Shown one piece after another: positions 43,480 to 50,514 of a stretch of 64,000 nucleotides of DNA (positions within the stretch are counted from its first letter, which is position 1; each line of letters opens with the position of its first letter). Source of the stretch: Clostridium sp. M62/1 (GTDB lineage: Bacteria; Bacillota; Clostridia; Lachnospirales; Lachnospiraceae); the NCBI RefSeq assembly GCF_020736365.1, contig NZ_CP085988.1:1246001-1310000 (forward strand), in the 5' to 3' direction. Position numbers and translations under genes: made by a program. The notes under the pieces were generated by a model. That model was not told the origin of the DNA. It saw nothing but the letters and a program-made list of their open reading frames with translations, and ran no database searches.

Positions 43480-43639
43480 GAAGCTATGGCTGCTGCTGCC
43501 GGAAATACAGAAACGCCGGAATATATTTCAAAAAGGGAAAGCCCCTGATTTCTGGCTGAGCCTATGATATGGAAACTTTGAAGTGCTCTCCCAGGAGAGA
43601 GGCGGCAGCGCCGTAAAAACAGGACAGGAGGTAGCGGGA

Positions 43640-44029
43640 ATGCAGATGGAAACTGAGAAGAAGGACACACAGGAGCTGAGCCGGAAGGAAAAGCTGGGAG
43701 AAGTAAAGATTGCGGATGAGGTAGTCGCCATGATTGCAGGTCTGGCTGCCACGGAGGTGGAAGGCGTAGATTCCATGGCCGGAAATATTACCAATGAACT
43801 GGTGGGCAAGCTCGGCATGAAAAATCTGAACAGAGGCGTGAAGATAAGTGTAGACGACGACCATGTCTCGGTGGAGCTTTCACTGAACATGAAATATGGC
43901 TACAGCATTCCTGATGTAAGTGAGAAGGTTCAGGAGAGGGTCAGGACGGCCATTGAAACCATGACGGGGCTGACTGTTCTGGAGGTAAATATCAAAATTG
44001 CCGGCGTCAGTATGAGCGGACTGAAATAG
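43640..44029 (+). CDS. Asp23/Gls24-family envelope-stress protein (YqhY-like)
   Basis: 129 residues. Asp23 domain (GEVKIADEVVAMIAGLAATE, KVQERVRTAIETMTGLTVLE). Proteins of this family sit near the membrane and are linked to envelope and lipid homeostasis; the Bacillus relative YqhY is encoded between accBC and nusB. Here it keeps the position after spoIIIAH, but accB/accC are absent and about 6 kb separates it from nusB. Start at 43640: AGGAGG lies about 9 bp upstream; the open frame before it lacks a ribosome site. Confidence 0.88.
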   Translation: MQMETEKKDTQELSRKEKLGEVKIADEVVAMIAGLAATEVEGVDSMAGNITNELVGKLGMKNLNRGVKISVDDDHVSVELSLNMKYGYSIPDVSEKVQERVRTAIETMTGLTVLEVNIKIAGVSMSGLK

Positions 44030-44089
44030 AGACGGCAGGACAAATATGGTAAGAAAATGTTAAGAATTCGACAACAAACACTTTCTTTC

Positions 44090-44118
44090 TTGACTCAAGC
44101 GGAAATCTGTGTTAAGAT
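44090..44118 (+). promoter_or_regulatory. Promoter of the riboswitch-gcdB transcript
   Basis: TTGACT (44090-44095), 17-bp spacer, TAAGAT (44113-44118). The predicted start at about 44125 is directly before the riboswitch aptamer. Confidence 0.7.
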
Positions 44119-44128
44119 TTTTCACGTT

Positions 44129-44231
44129 AAAAGGGAGTAGTTGCCAACATGCAGTCAACATACGCCGGGCGAGGAACCCGTGGTTGCATGTCTTTTGTAT
44201 GGAAGATACGATACAGAAGAACAAGACTTTT
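44129..44231 (+). ncRNA. yybP-ykoY family (Mn2+) riboswitch aptamer
   Basis: Key conserved parts are all present. P1 5' strand followed by the L1 motif (AAAAGGGAGTAGTT); an L3-type loop CGGGCGAGGAACCCG on a stem closed by CATGC/GCATG; a further hairpin GTATGGAAGATAC; and the 3' closing strand AACAAGACTTTT. Compared with the Lactococcus lactis aptamer, GGAGUAGC...GCAAGA aligns with GGAGTAGTT...AACAAGA here, with P1 on either side. The aptamer is directly followed by a terminator that shares its P1 3' strand, the usual design of an Mn2+-activated switch. Consensus is recalled from memory, not searched. Confidence 0.82.
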
Positions 44232-44263
44232 AGCATATGCTTATATGCTGAAAGTCTTTTTTT
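44225..44263 (+). terminator. Riboswitch-controlled terminator
   Basis: GACTTTTAGCATAT (44225-44238) pairs with ATATGCTGAAAGTC (44243-44256) with one mismatch, followed by seven T. The left strand overlaps the aptamer P1 3' strand (44227-44231), so aptamer folding and termination exclude each other. The following 290 bp to gcdB hold no gene I can support, only a small GAAAAG/CTTTTC hairpin near 44430. Confidence 0.88.
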
Positions 44264-44551
44264 GTGCCATGATAACCACTGCCTTCGCTGCCCTATATGC
44301 TGCAGGCTGCCTGAATTTCTGACGGCTGTCCGATACCGCTGCAAGACAGAGACGGGACGTCATAGGAGGGAATTCTGCGGTGAGGGAATGCCGGACCGCT
44401 CCAGGACAGGCATAAAGTGAAAGGCCAGCGGAAAAGCCGGGCTTTTCTGTTCCGGAAAGCATAAAATGCTGAGAGCAGGCGAAACTTAAAAGAGGCATAA
44501 ACTCCCAAAACGAAAAACAAGGGAAGAGAAAAGAAATTAGGAGGGAAAGAA

Positions 44552-45688
44552 ATGGACTTTTTACTGGAAGGCATCATGGCTATCACACCACAGCAGCTGG
44601 TCATGTATGTTGTAGGAGTTCTCCTTATCTGGCTCGCAATCAAGAAGGGGTATGAGCCGGCTCTGCTTCTGCCTATGGGGTTTGGAGCAATCTTGGTAAA
44701 CCTGCCATTATCAGGCGTAATCAACCAGGTTATGGAAGGCGTAGGTGAAACGCCAGGTATTATTCAGTGGCTCTTTGAAACTACAATTGAGGCTTCTGAG
44801 GCGCTTCCAATCCTCTTATTCATCGGTATTGGCGCCATGATTGACTTTGGGCCTCTGCTTTCACAGCCGATCATGTTCCTGTTCGGTGCAGCGGCACAGT
44901 TCGGTATTTTCTTTGCTATTATTGTAGCAACTCTGCTGGGATTCGACCTGAAGGATGCGGCATCCATCGGTATCATCGGTGCAGCCGACGGTCCTACATC
45001 CATTCTCGTATCTCAGGTGCTTCATTCTGACTATGTGGGAGCGATTGCGGTAGCGGCTTATTCCTATATGGCTCTGGTTCCGATTATCCAGCCATTTGCT
45101 ATCCGCCTTGTGACGACCAAGAAGGAGCGCCGCATCCATATGACATACAGCCCGAAGGCAGTTTCTAAAACTACAAAGATTGCCTTCCCGATTATCGTTA
45201 CAATTATTGTAGGTCTGATTTCTCCGGCATCTGTTGCCCTGGTAGGCTTCCTGATGTTCGGAAACCTGATCCGCGAGTGCGGTGTGCTGCAGTCCATGTC
45301 CGACACAGCACAGAATGAGCTTGCAAACCTGATTACACTGCTGTTAGGTATCACAATCTCTTTCAGCATGAGAGCTGATGCTTTCGTCCGTATTGACACA
45401 GTTCTGATCATGTGCATCGGTCTTGTGGCATTCATATTCGATACAATCGGCGGTGTTGTCTTTGCGAAGATTATCAACCTGTTCCGCAAGGAGAAGATTA
45501 ACCCGATGATCGGCGGTGCCGGAATTTCCGCGTTCCCAATGTCTTCTCGAGTTGTTCAGAAGATGGCTCAGGAGGAAGAGAAGGGCAACATCATCCTGAT
45601 GCATGCTGTAGGTGCTAACGTATCCGGCCAGATCGCATCCGTAATCGCAGGCGGCCTTGTTATCAAGCTGGTGACACAGTTCCTGTAG
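44552..45688 (+). CDS. gcdB: Na+-pumping decarboxylase, beta subunit (glutaconyl-CoA / oxaloacetate / methylmalonyl-CoA type)
   Basis: 378 residues, about nine to ten membrane segments. This subunit decarboxylates carboxybiotin and pumps Na+ outwards. Family hallmarks: GIGAMIDFGPLL, GIIGAADGPTSILVSQ (Asp of the first Na+ site), NLIRECGVLQSMSDTAQNEL, and GISAFPMSSRVVQKMAQEEE with GANVSGQIASVIAGG. Beta subunits of the glutaconyl-CoA, oxaloacetate and methylmalonyl-CoA enzymes are too alike to separate by eye; glutaconyl-CoA is favoured here by the glutamate genes. The alpha and biotin-carrier subunits are not in the window. AGGAGG precedes the ATG. Preceded by an Mn2+-type riboswitch, an unusual combination. 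Codons are of the highly expressed type. Confidence 0.85.
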   Translation: MDFLLEGIMAITPQQLVMYVVGVLLIWLAIKKGYEPALLLPMGFGAILVNLPLSGVINQVMEGVGETPGIIQWLFETTIEASEALPILLFIGIGAMIDFGPLLSQPIMFLFGAAAQFGIFFAIIVATLLGFDLKDAASIGIIGAADGPTSILVSQVLHSDYVGAIAVAAYSYMALVPIIQPFAIRLVTTKKERRIHMTYSPKAVSKTTKIAFPIIVTIIVGLISPASVALVGFLMFGNLIRECGVLQSMSDTAQNELANLITLLLGITISFSMRADAFVRIDTVLIMCIGLVAFIFDTIGGVVFAKIINLFRKEKINPMIGGAGISAFPMSSRVVQKMAQEEEKGNIILMHAVGANVSGQIASVIAGGLVIKLVTQFL

Positions 45689-45700
45689 GAGGAAAAAATT

Positions 45701-45820
45701 ATGATGGACAATCTTATAATCGCCCTGGAAATTATGGCGCAGGGAATGAGCGGTATTTTCGTAGTCGTTATCCTGATTACCCTGGTTGTAATGCTGATGG
45801 GAAAGATGAATAAAAAATAA
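45701..45820 (+). CDS. Small single-span subunit of the Na+ decarboxylase (OadG/GcdD-like), 39 residues
   Basis: Sequence in two pieces: MMDNLIIALEIMAQGMSGIF and VVVILITLVVMLMGKMNKK. A single membrane helix with a short basic tail. It matches the pattern of the N-terminal part of OadG/MmdD-type subunits (ALELM..GM..VF...L.LV..M), which assemble and anchor the pump, but lacks their usual C-terminal soluble part. TAGGAGG lies 8 bp before the ATG, starting at the gcdB stop. Twelve bases separate it from gcdB. Easily missed because of its length. Confidence 0.8.
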   Translation: MMDNLIIALEIMAQGMSGIFVVVILITLVVMLMGKMNKK

Positions 45821-45874
45821 CTGAAAACACTGACAACAGTGAAAAAGGCCCAGGGCGTTATGCCTTAAGGCTAA

Positions 45875-45919
45875 AAAGGGGAGCTCTAGTTCTGCTCAGG
45901 CGGACTAAAGCTCCCCTTT
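45875..45919. terminator. Bidirectional terminator after the gcdB operon
   Basis: AAAGGGGAGCT (45875-45885) pairs with AGCTCCCCTTT (45909-45919), with inner TAGT/ACTA. A and T tracts on both sides serve the convergent genes. Confidence 0.88.
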
Positions 45920-45958
45920 CTTCATTTTCTGCCGTTCTTCCTTCTGCTTCTGTGCTTT

Positions 45959-46038
45959 GGAGTTCCTGTTCTTCGTAGTTTCTATCCTTCGGAGTTCCTG
46001 CCCTTCGGAGCTCCTGTCTTTCCAGGCTCCTGCCTTTC
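45959..46038. repeat. Five degenerate 16-bp tandem repeats across the 3' end of the flavoprotein gene
   Basis: Units start at 45959, 45975, 45991, 46007 and 46023; the best pair is GGAGTTCCTGTTCTTC and GGAGTTCCTGCCCTTC. The unit is not a multiple of three and spans the stop codon at 45982, so it changes the C-terminal tail in varying frames. Confidence 0.65.
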
Positions 46039-46521
46039 TACATCATAGGGCTTTACTGACACACTCTGCTTCTCAAAATCAATAAAAATCTGATAGGCGT
46101 ACTCATCCTCGCCGCTGGTATCCCAGATTTCCACGAATTTCGGCGTCACCTCAATCAGAATTTCAGTATCCTCATGGCTGTAGGCGTTATAGCTTTTCCA
46201 GAGATATTTCCTGTAGCCTTTCTCAAAACGCCTTCCTGGCTCCTGTGTCACAAGTCCCAGGTTTCTGGCAGTCCCCTCCACCTGGACGCCGCTCCAGCAC
46301 ATGGCCACCCGGGGATTTTCAAAAAGCTGTTTCGTCTTCCGGAAATTTTTGTCCGTCTTAAAGTAGATTTTTTTGTCGTAAAAAAGGCAGCTCACATTGC
46401 GCACCATCACATAGTCGTTTACGCTGGAGGCCAGAGCCATGATTTTCCACTGACCCAGCTGTTCAAACATCAGGGCCGTGGCCTGCTCAAAGGTGAGATT
46501 TTTTTCTCTGCTGAATTTCAT
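45982..46521 (-). CDS. Pyridoxamine 5'-phosphate oxidase-like FMN-binding split-barrel protein
   Basis: 179 residues. Split-barrel flavoprotein of the PNPOx-like/NimA group (IMALASSVNDYVMVRNVSCL, KIYFKTDKNFRKTKQLFENP, VAMCWSGVQVEGTARNLG). Family members bind FMN or F420 and reduce small compounds; the substrate is not predictable. The last 20 residues are Pro/Gly/Glu-rich and encoded by the 16-bp tandem repeats, so the tail is probably disordered. It lies downstream of a RibU-like transporter under an FMN riboswitch, which fits an FMN-using protein. Ribosome site AGGAAAGG before the ATG. Confidence 0.75.
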   Translation of the reverse strand: MKFSREKNLTFEQATALMFEQLGQWKIMALASSVNDYVMVRNVSCLFYDKKIYFKTDKNFRKTKQLFENPRVAMCWSGVQVEGTARNLGLVTQEPGRRFEKGYRKYLWKSYNAYSHEDTEILIEVTPKFVEIWDTSGEDEYAYQIFIDFEKQSVSVKPYDVERQEPGKTGAPKGRNSEG

Positions 46522-46594
46522 AATTCGGTTTCCTTTCCTGTTAAGTCTGTCATCTGCGCTGTTTTAAAGAGACCTGACTCAGGCTGTCTGAGTC

Positions 46595-47299
46595 CTAGCT
46601 GTTCGGATGTTCCGTGCTGCCCTTCTGGCTGCCTTCATCCGAATTTTTGATCCTGACAGCTGCCGGCTGTCGGGAGGGCTGGCTCTGCCCGCCCTGGCAG
46701 GAGACAAACTGTTTGATATGGCGGCTTATCTTCTTGTAGACGGCAAAGGCCAGAACGGACAGCACTCCGTTTTTTATGAGGTTGAAGGGGATGATCCCCA
46801 GGAGAGCCAGAGATAATTCTGTGGAGAGAAGAGGGTTGACTGCCCGGCACATGGACAGAATATCATCCATCCCAATCCCCATAAAGGAGGTATAAAAGGG
46901 GATAATGATATAGAGATTTGTAAATACGGCAGTCACCGCACAGATGACGGTCCCGGCAGACATGCCGATGACTGCCCTCAGCTTTGTCTTGCGGGTGCTG
47001 TAGATGAAGACAGCCGGAAGCACGTAAGCGCAGCTTAACATAAAGTTTTGAAGTTCTCCGGTCCAGGCAGAGGAGCTGCCCTGCCAGAGTATTTTCAGGA
47101 TAATTTTCAGGGTAATAATTGCCAGAGCGGCGAAGGGCCCCATGGTAAATCCGCCGATGATCTCCACCAGGCCGGAAAAGTCAAAGTCCATGAACGGCGG
47201 CATAAACGGCAGGGGAAATCGAAAAAACATCAGGGCTGCCGAGAGTCCCCCCATAAGTCCGCAGAGTGTCAGCTGTTTTGTGTTCAGTTTCTGGTTCAT
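46595..47299 (-). CDS. ribU: ECF transporter substrate-binding subunit, probably riboflavin (RibU-like)
   Basis: 234 residues, about five to six membrane helices (LCGLMGGLSAALMFFRFPLP, GGFTMGPFAALAIITLKIIL, FMLSCAYVLPAVFIYS, AGTVICAVTAVFTNLYIIIP, LALLGIIPFNLIKNGVLSVL). S-component fold of energy-coupling-factor importers, which use a shared ATPase module encoded elsewhere. Riboflavin is assigned mainly from the FMN riboswitch upstream; the motif LPFMPPFMDFDFSG near the N-terminus also fits RibU. The C-terminal 40 residues are hydrophilic and Ser/Gln-rich. AGGAGG lies before the ATG. Confidence 0.85.
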   Translation of the reverse strand: MNQKLNTKQLTLCGLMGGLSAALMFFRFPLPFMPPFMDFDFSGLVEIIGGFTMGPFAALAIITLKIILKILWQGSSSAWTGELQNFMLSCAYVLPAVFIYSTRKTKLRAVIGMSAGTVICAVTAVFTNLYIIIPFYTSFMGIGMDDILSMCRAVNPLLSTELSLALLGIIPFNLIKNGVLSVLAFAVYKKISRHIKQFVSCQGGQSQPSRQPAAVRIKNSDEGSQKGSTEHPNS

Positions 47300-47475
47300 T
47301 TTTCTGTCCTCCTGAAATTTGATGATAACACAGAGGGAAAAGTCCGCCCTGTGCGCTGCCGTGACAGTCCTGTGTTCTGCAGGGGTTTATCACGGTCTGT
47401 TTCGCCTTACCGGGCATCCTTCTGTGCTTCTGCCCGCAGGCTTTTGCCGTGCAGCCTGAAAAAGCCGCCATACAG

Positions 47476-47507
47476 CAAAAAAGCCTGAAAACACAACGGT
47501 CTTCAGG
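47476..47507 (-). terminator. Terminator in the FMN riboswitch expression platform
   Basis: On the minus strand CCTGAAGAC (47507-47499) pairs with GTTTTCAGG (47492-47484) with one G-U pair, followed by CTTTTTT (A run 47476-47482 on the plus strand). It lies between the riboswitch and ribU, so FMN would cause premature termination. Confidence 0.78.
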
Positions 47508-47521
47508 TAGAGTTACAGAAA

Positions 47522-47672
47522 ACGTCTTTTCTCATCCGGACTGTAACCGTCGGTTCTGGAATTTCACCAGATCAGCATCAGGCCTTATACGCGTTTTACG
47601 CGCTTTACGCCGTCAGGTCATGGACTGTAACCATCGGTAGGGACTTCCACCCTGCCACAAAGACTTCAGATA
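47522..47672 (-). ncRNA. FMN riboswitch (RFN element)
   Basis: On the minus strand the conserved RFN blocks appear in order: GGCAGGGTGGAAGTCCCTACC, shortened here to GGCAGGGTGGAAGTCC, then CCGATGGTTACAGTCC, a variable GC-rich arm with GCGCGTAAAACGCG, GGTGAAATTCCAGAACCGAC and GGTTACAGTCCGGATGAGA. The six-way junction is closed by complementary sequence at the ends (GTCTT/AAGAC). It lies 220 bp upstream of ribU and has a terminator downstream. Confidence 0.95.
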
Positions 47673-47770
47673 TGGAATTGTATCAATGTGTCTTTCGACG
47701 TCATCTATAGTTTGAAGTATATACCCTGAAAGGGAAAATGTAAAGAGAAAATTTCAAAATTTCAAATATT

Positions 47771-47863
47771 TTAGTTACAGTTCAGCCATGCGAAGATTCC
47801 GACGCCAGACGCTTCTTGTCCGCTTTAAGCGGGCAAGAAGATATATGGCTGAACTGTTACTAA
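47771..47863. repeat. 93-bp palindromic element (MITE- or REP-like)
   Basis: The ends are a 19-bp inverted repeat with one mismatch: TTAGTTACAGTTCAGCCAT (47771-47789) and ATGGCTGAACTGTTACTAA (47845-47863). Inside is a second hairpin, CTTCTTGTCCGCTT with AAGCGGGCAAGAAG (47812-47840). It lies upstream of the FMN riboswitch and after dacA, codes for nothing, and is not needed as a terminator because dacA has its own at 47992-48026. Confidence 0.7.
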
Positions 47864-47991
47864 TTTTATAACTATTTCCCTGTACAGAAATTCATTGAAA
47901 CGGCTGCTCAGCGGCTGGGGGAGGCGGATGCAGGAAACAGGAAGGGAAGAGTCGGAGCTGCAGAGCTTTCGGAACGTGGGAACGGAGAGAC

Positions 47992-48026
47992 AAAAGAGGA
48001 TGCCTTCTGCAGAAGAAGGCATCCTC
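47992..48026 (-). terminator. Terminator of the D,D-carboxypeptidase gene
   Basis: Perfect 12-bp stem GAGGATGCCTTC (47996-48007) with GAAGGCATCCTC (48015-48026), followed on the minus strand by TTTTG. The segment 47864-47991 beside it shows no gene. Confidence 0.88.
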
Positions 48027-48065
48027 ACTGACAGGGAATCTCTGAGGCAGAGGAAGGCACACCTC

Positions 48066-49652
48066 TTATAAAGGTCCCTGCTCTTCCTCAGAGTCAAAGT
48101 CTTTGCTGACATCTTCGATGTGTTTCTCAGAGGAAGCTTTTTTCTTCCTGCGGCCGGAACGGCCGGCAGATGAAAGGCTCTGCCCGTGTTCGGAGGCCAG
48201 GCGCTTTCTCTCATTGAGCAGCTGGAAGAACTCTTCCTCCGTGTAGTTTTCCTCCCGGAGCCTCTGCATACGGCGTTCACGGCGGCGTCTCAAGTCCTCG
48301 GCCTCTTTCTTTCTCGAGTATACAGTGTAGGCTCCGATCAGAGCCGCTGCCAGAACGAGAAGAGAAACTGCGACAGCCGGAAGGGTTGGGGCGGGGAGAG
48401 AGAAGCCCGCGCCGGATTCGCCGGGAGCCTCAGAGCTGCCGGAATCAGGGGAAGAGGATTCTGCTTCGCCGGTTCCTGTGCTCTCACTGGAAGCAGGCAC
48501 TGCACTTTCTTTTAAAAGCAGGTAGGCCTGTCCGATTTTTCGGTCGTTGTAGGTGTACTGGAGAAGGGCGACAGCGCGGTCGGGATGGCTGTCAGGAAGA
48601 ACAGTCACAAGCTCCAGGGCGGCATCCTGGAAGGAAGCGTCCTTTGGGATAGTGATGACAGTTCCTGCCTCGATTTCCAGATCAGACGGGCTGTATTCGG
48701 TTCCGTTTACAGCCACGGACTCCTCCCCTGTGACGTACCGGGTTTCATTGTCCGGCACGGAAAGGTTCTGAAACCGTTCAAATCCGAACTGAAGCAGGTT
48801 CTTTCCGTCCAGGAAATAGTTGGGGGACGGCTGGCCCTTCAGGATGACAGAGATCAGACATCTGCCGTCCTCTTCTGCACAGGTGACAAGGGTGTTCCCG
48901 GCCAGGGAGGTGTAGCCCGTCTTTCCCGCCTTGGCGGCCGGATAGTAAAGCTCGCTTGTCTCGTCCTCCGTGATGATCAGCCGGTGCTCATTGGTGCAGG
49001 TGACGCCGTTTGGGTTGTTGATGGTAGCAGGCAGCTTGTAGGACTTTGTGCTGGCAATTTCATAAACCTGCTGGTTGTCAAAGGCTGCCTTTGCGATCAG
49101 TGCCATGTCATAGGCAGAAACGTGCTGGGTGTCATCGTTAAGGCCGGAAGGATTTGCAAAGTGGGTGTCGTCCACGCAGCCCAGTTCACTGACCTTTTCA
49201 TTCATCATCTCCACAAAGGCATCTCGGCTTCCAGCCACATGTTCGGCCAGAGCGTTGGCTGCCTGGTTGCTGGACTGCAGAAGCAGCAGATAGAGACAGT
49301 CGCGCACGGACAGGACATCGCCCTCCTCGATATTTTTCTTGTTTCCGCTTCCCGACTCCACATTGTACACGGCGTCATGGGAGAAGGTGACCATATCGTC
49401 AAGACTGCTGTTTTCTACCACTACCAGTGCTGTCAGAAGCTTTGCGATACTGGCCGGCGGCGACTGGTTATGGATGCCCTGACCAAACAGCACTGCCCCG
49501 GAATCAGCGTCAATCACAATTCCGATGTCAGCCATAATTCCTGTATCGCTTGGCCATTCAGGAGCGGCCAGAGCTGTGAGGGAAGATGACAGCATAAGCT
49601 GCAGAGAGAGCAGCAGGGCCAGGCCCGGCCTGAGGATCCGTCTTAAATTCAT
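48066..49652 (-). CDS. D-alanyl-D-alanine carboxypeptidase (penicillin-binding protein 5 type)
   Basis: 528 residues. Trims the terminal D-Ala from peptidoglycan stem peptides outside the membrane. Signal peptide (LRPGLALLLSLQLMLSSSLTA). Active-site motifs: SIAK (SxxK) in PPASIAKLLTALVVVE, SSNQAAN (SxN) and KTGYTS (KTG). A C-terminal PBP5-type domain, a Ser/Gly/Glu-rich linker (STGTGEAESSSPDSGSSEAP), a membrane helix (AVAVSLLVLAAALIGAYTVY) and a long, highly charged Arg/Lys/Glu tail of about 100 residues follow. The tail would lie in the cytoplasm and is unusual. Start at 49652 after GGAGG; an upstream ATG at 49688 has no site. Confidence 0.93.
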   Translation of the reverse strand: MNLRRILRPGLALLLSLQLMLSSSLTALAAPEWPSDTGIMADIGIVIDADSGAVLFGQGIHNQSPPASIAKLLTALVVVENSSLDDMVTFSHDAVYNVESGSGNKKNIEEGDVLSVRDCLYLLLLQSSNQAANALAEHVAGSRDAFVEMMNEKVSELGCVDDTHFANPSGLNDDTQHVSAYDMALIAKAAFDNQQVYEIASTKSYKLPATINNPNGVTCTNEHRLIITEDETSELYYPAAKAGKTGYTSLAGNTLVTCAEEDGRCLISVILKGQPSPNYFLDGKNLLQFGFERFQNLSVPDNETRYVTGEESVAVNGTEYSPSDLEIEAGTVITIPKDASFQDAALELVTVLPDSHPDRAVALLQYTYNDRKIGQAYLLLKESAVPASSESTGTGEAESSSPDSGSSEAPGESGAGFSLPAPTLPAVAVSLLVLAAALIGAYTVYSRKKEAEDLRRRRERRMQRLREENYTEEEFFQLLNERKRLASEHGQSLSSAGRSGRRKKKASSEKHIEDVSKDFDSEEEQGPL

Positions 49653-49928
49653 TTTCAAATTCCTCCGTTGTATGAAATATAATTTCAAATATGATCATCA
49701 TGTAATACAAAAAGTAATGCAAATATTTTGCCTGCCGGCTGAGTACGGCGCTGCCGCCGAGTCAGACATGTGCTTACAGGCAAAATTTCTATCCTATTTC
49801 TATCTTATTAAGTATAACGTGAAACTTTTCACCTGTAAACCGAAAGAAGAAAAGTTTTAGGAACAGCAATTCAGGGGATGGAACAGAAATGTTTTATGCA
49901 TTGTTTTGTTTAATGTTTCATGTAAGTA

Positions 49929-49957
49929 TTGTAGAATTTCTCTCATTCAGTTATAAT
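49929..49957 (+). promoter_or_regulatory. Promoter of the nusB operon
   Basis: TTGTAG (49929-49934), 17-bp spacer, perfect TATAAT (49952-49957). No other features were seen in the 49653-50025 gap apart from AT-rich sequence. Confidence 0.7.
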
Positions 49958-50025
49958 GATAAATTAGAGTAATAGTCGACTGTGAATGGCTGACCAAGAC
50001 AGAAGAAATCAGGAGGATACATTTT

Positions 50026-50469
50026 ATGACCAGAAGAGAACTGCGTGAGCACTGCTTTAAGCTGCTGTTCTGCGCTGATTTTTACCCGGAGGGGGAGACA
50101 AAGGAGCAGATAGAGCAGTATTTTACAGAACCAAGGGAGGACGATTACACCTCTGACGGCGTCTATGAACTGATTCACTGCCCGGAGCTGGACGTTTACG
50201 ACAGCGGCTATGTGAAAAACAAGGTAGAAAAGGTTCTGGAAAAGCTTACAGAGCTGGATACCGCGATCAATGAGACGGCCGAGGGCTGGACTACCAGGCG
50301 CATGGGAAAGGTAGAGCTTACGATTCTGCGTCTGGCCCTGTTTGAGATCCGTTATGACGAGGAGGTGCCGGACAAGGTGGCCATCAACGAGGCCGTAGAG
50401 CTGGCAAAGAAGTTCGGCGGCGACGAGTCTCCGGCCTTTGTAAACGGAATTCTGGCAAAGCTGGTATAG
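50026..50469 (+). CDS. nusB: Transcription antitermination factor NusB
   Basis: 147 residues, full length. RNA-binding antitermination protein working with NusE on rRNA operons. All-helical; starts [15 protein letters not shown] and contains the family's ERVEKQIVAV-like parts as [20 protein letters not shown] and [20 protein letters not shown]. An insertion of charged sequence near 25-50 is common in clostridia. AGGAGG lies before the ATG. First gene of a run (nusB, xseA, xseB, ispA, dxs) also seen in Bacillus. Confidence 0.95.
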   Translation: MTRRELREHCFKLLFCADFYPEGETKEQIEQYFTEPREDDYTSDGVYELIHCPELDVYDSGYVKNKVEKVLEKLTELDTAINETAEGWTTRRMGKVELTILRLALFEIRYDEEVPDKVAINEAVELAKKFGGDESPAFVNGILAKLV

Positions 50470-50514
50470 GCGGCAGCTGGGCAGAGAGCTTTTGAAACGA
50501 CGGAGGGAGCGCAG

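Noticed and set aside
44109..44420. Possible 103-residue protein across the region before gcdB
   Set aside because: It covers the yybP-ykoY aptamer and its terminator, has no ribosome site and no protein-like composition.
47449..47640. Possible short plus-strand protein after the riboflavin transporter
   Set aside because: It is antisense to the FMN riboswitch; the RNA structure explains the sequence.
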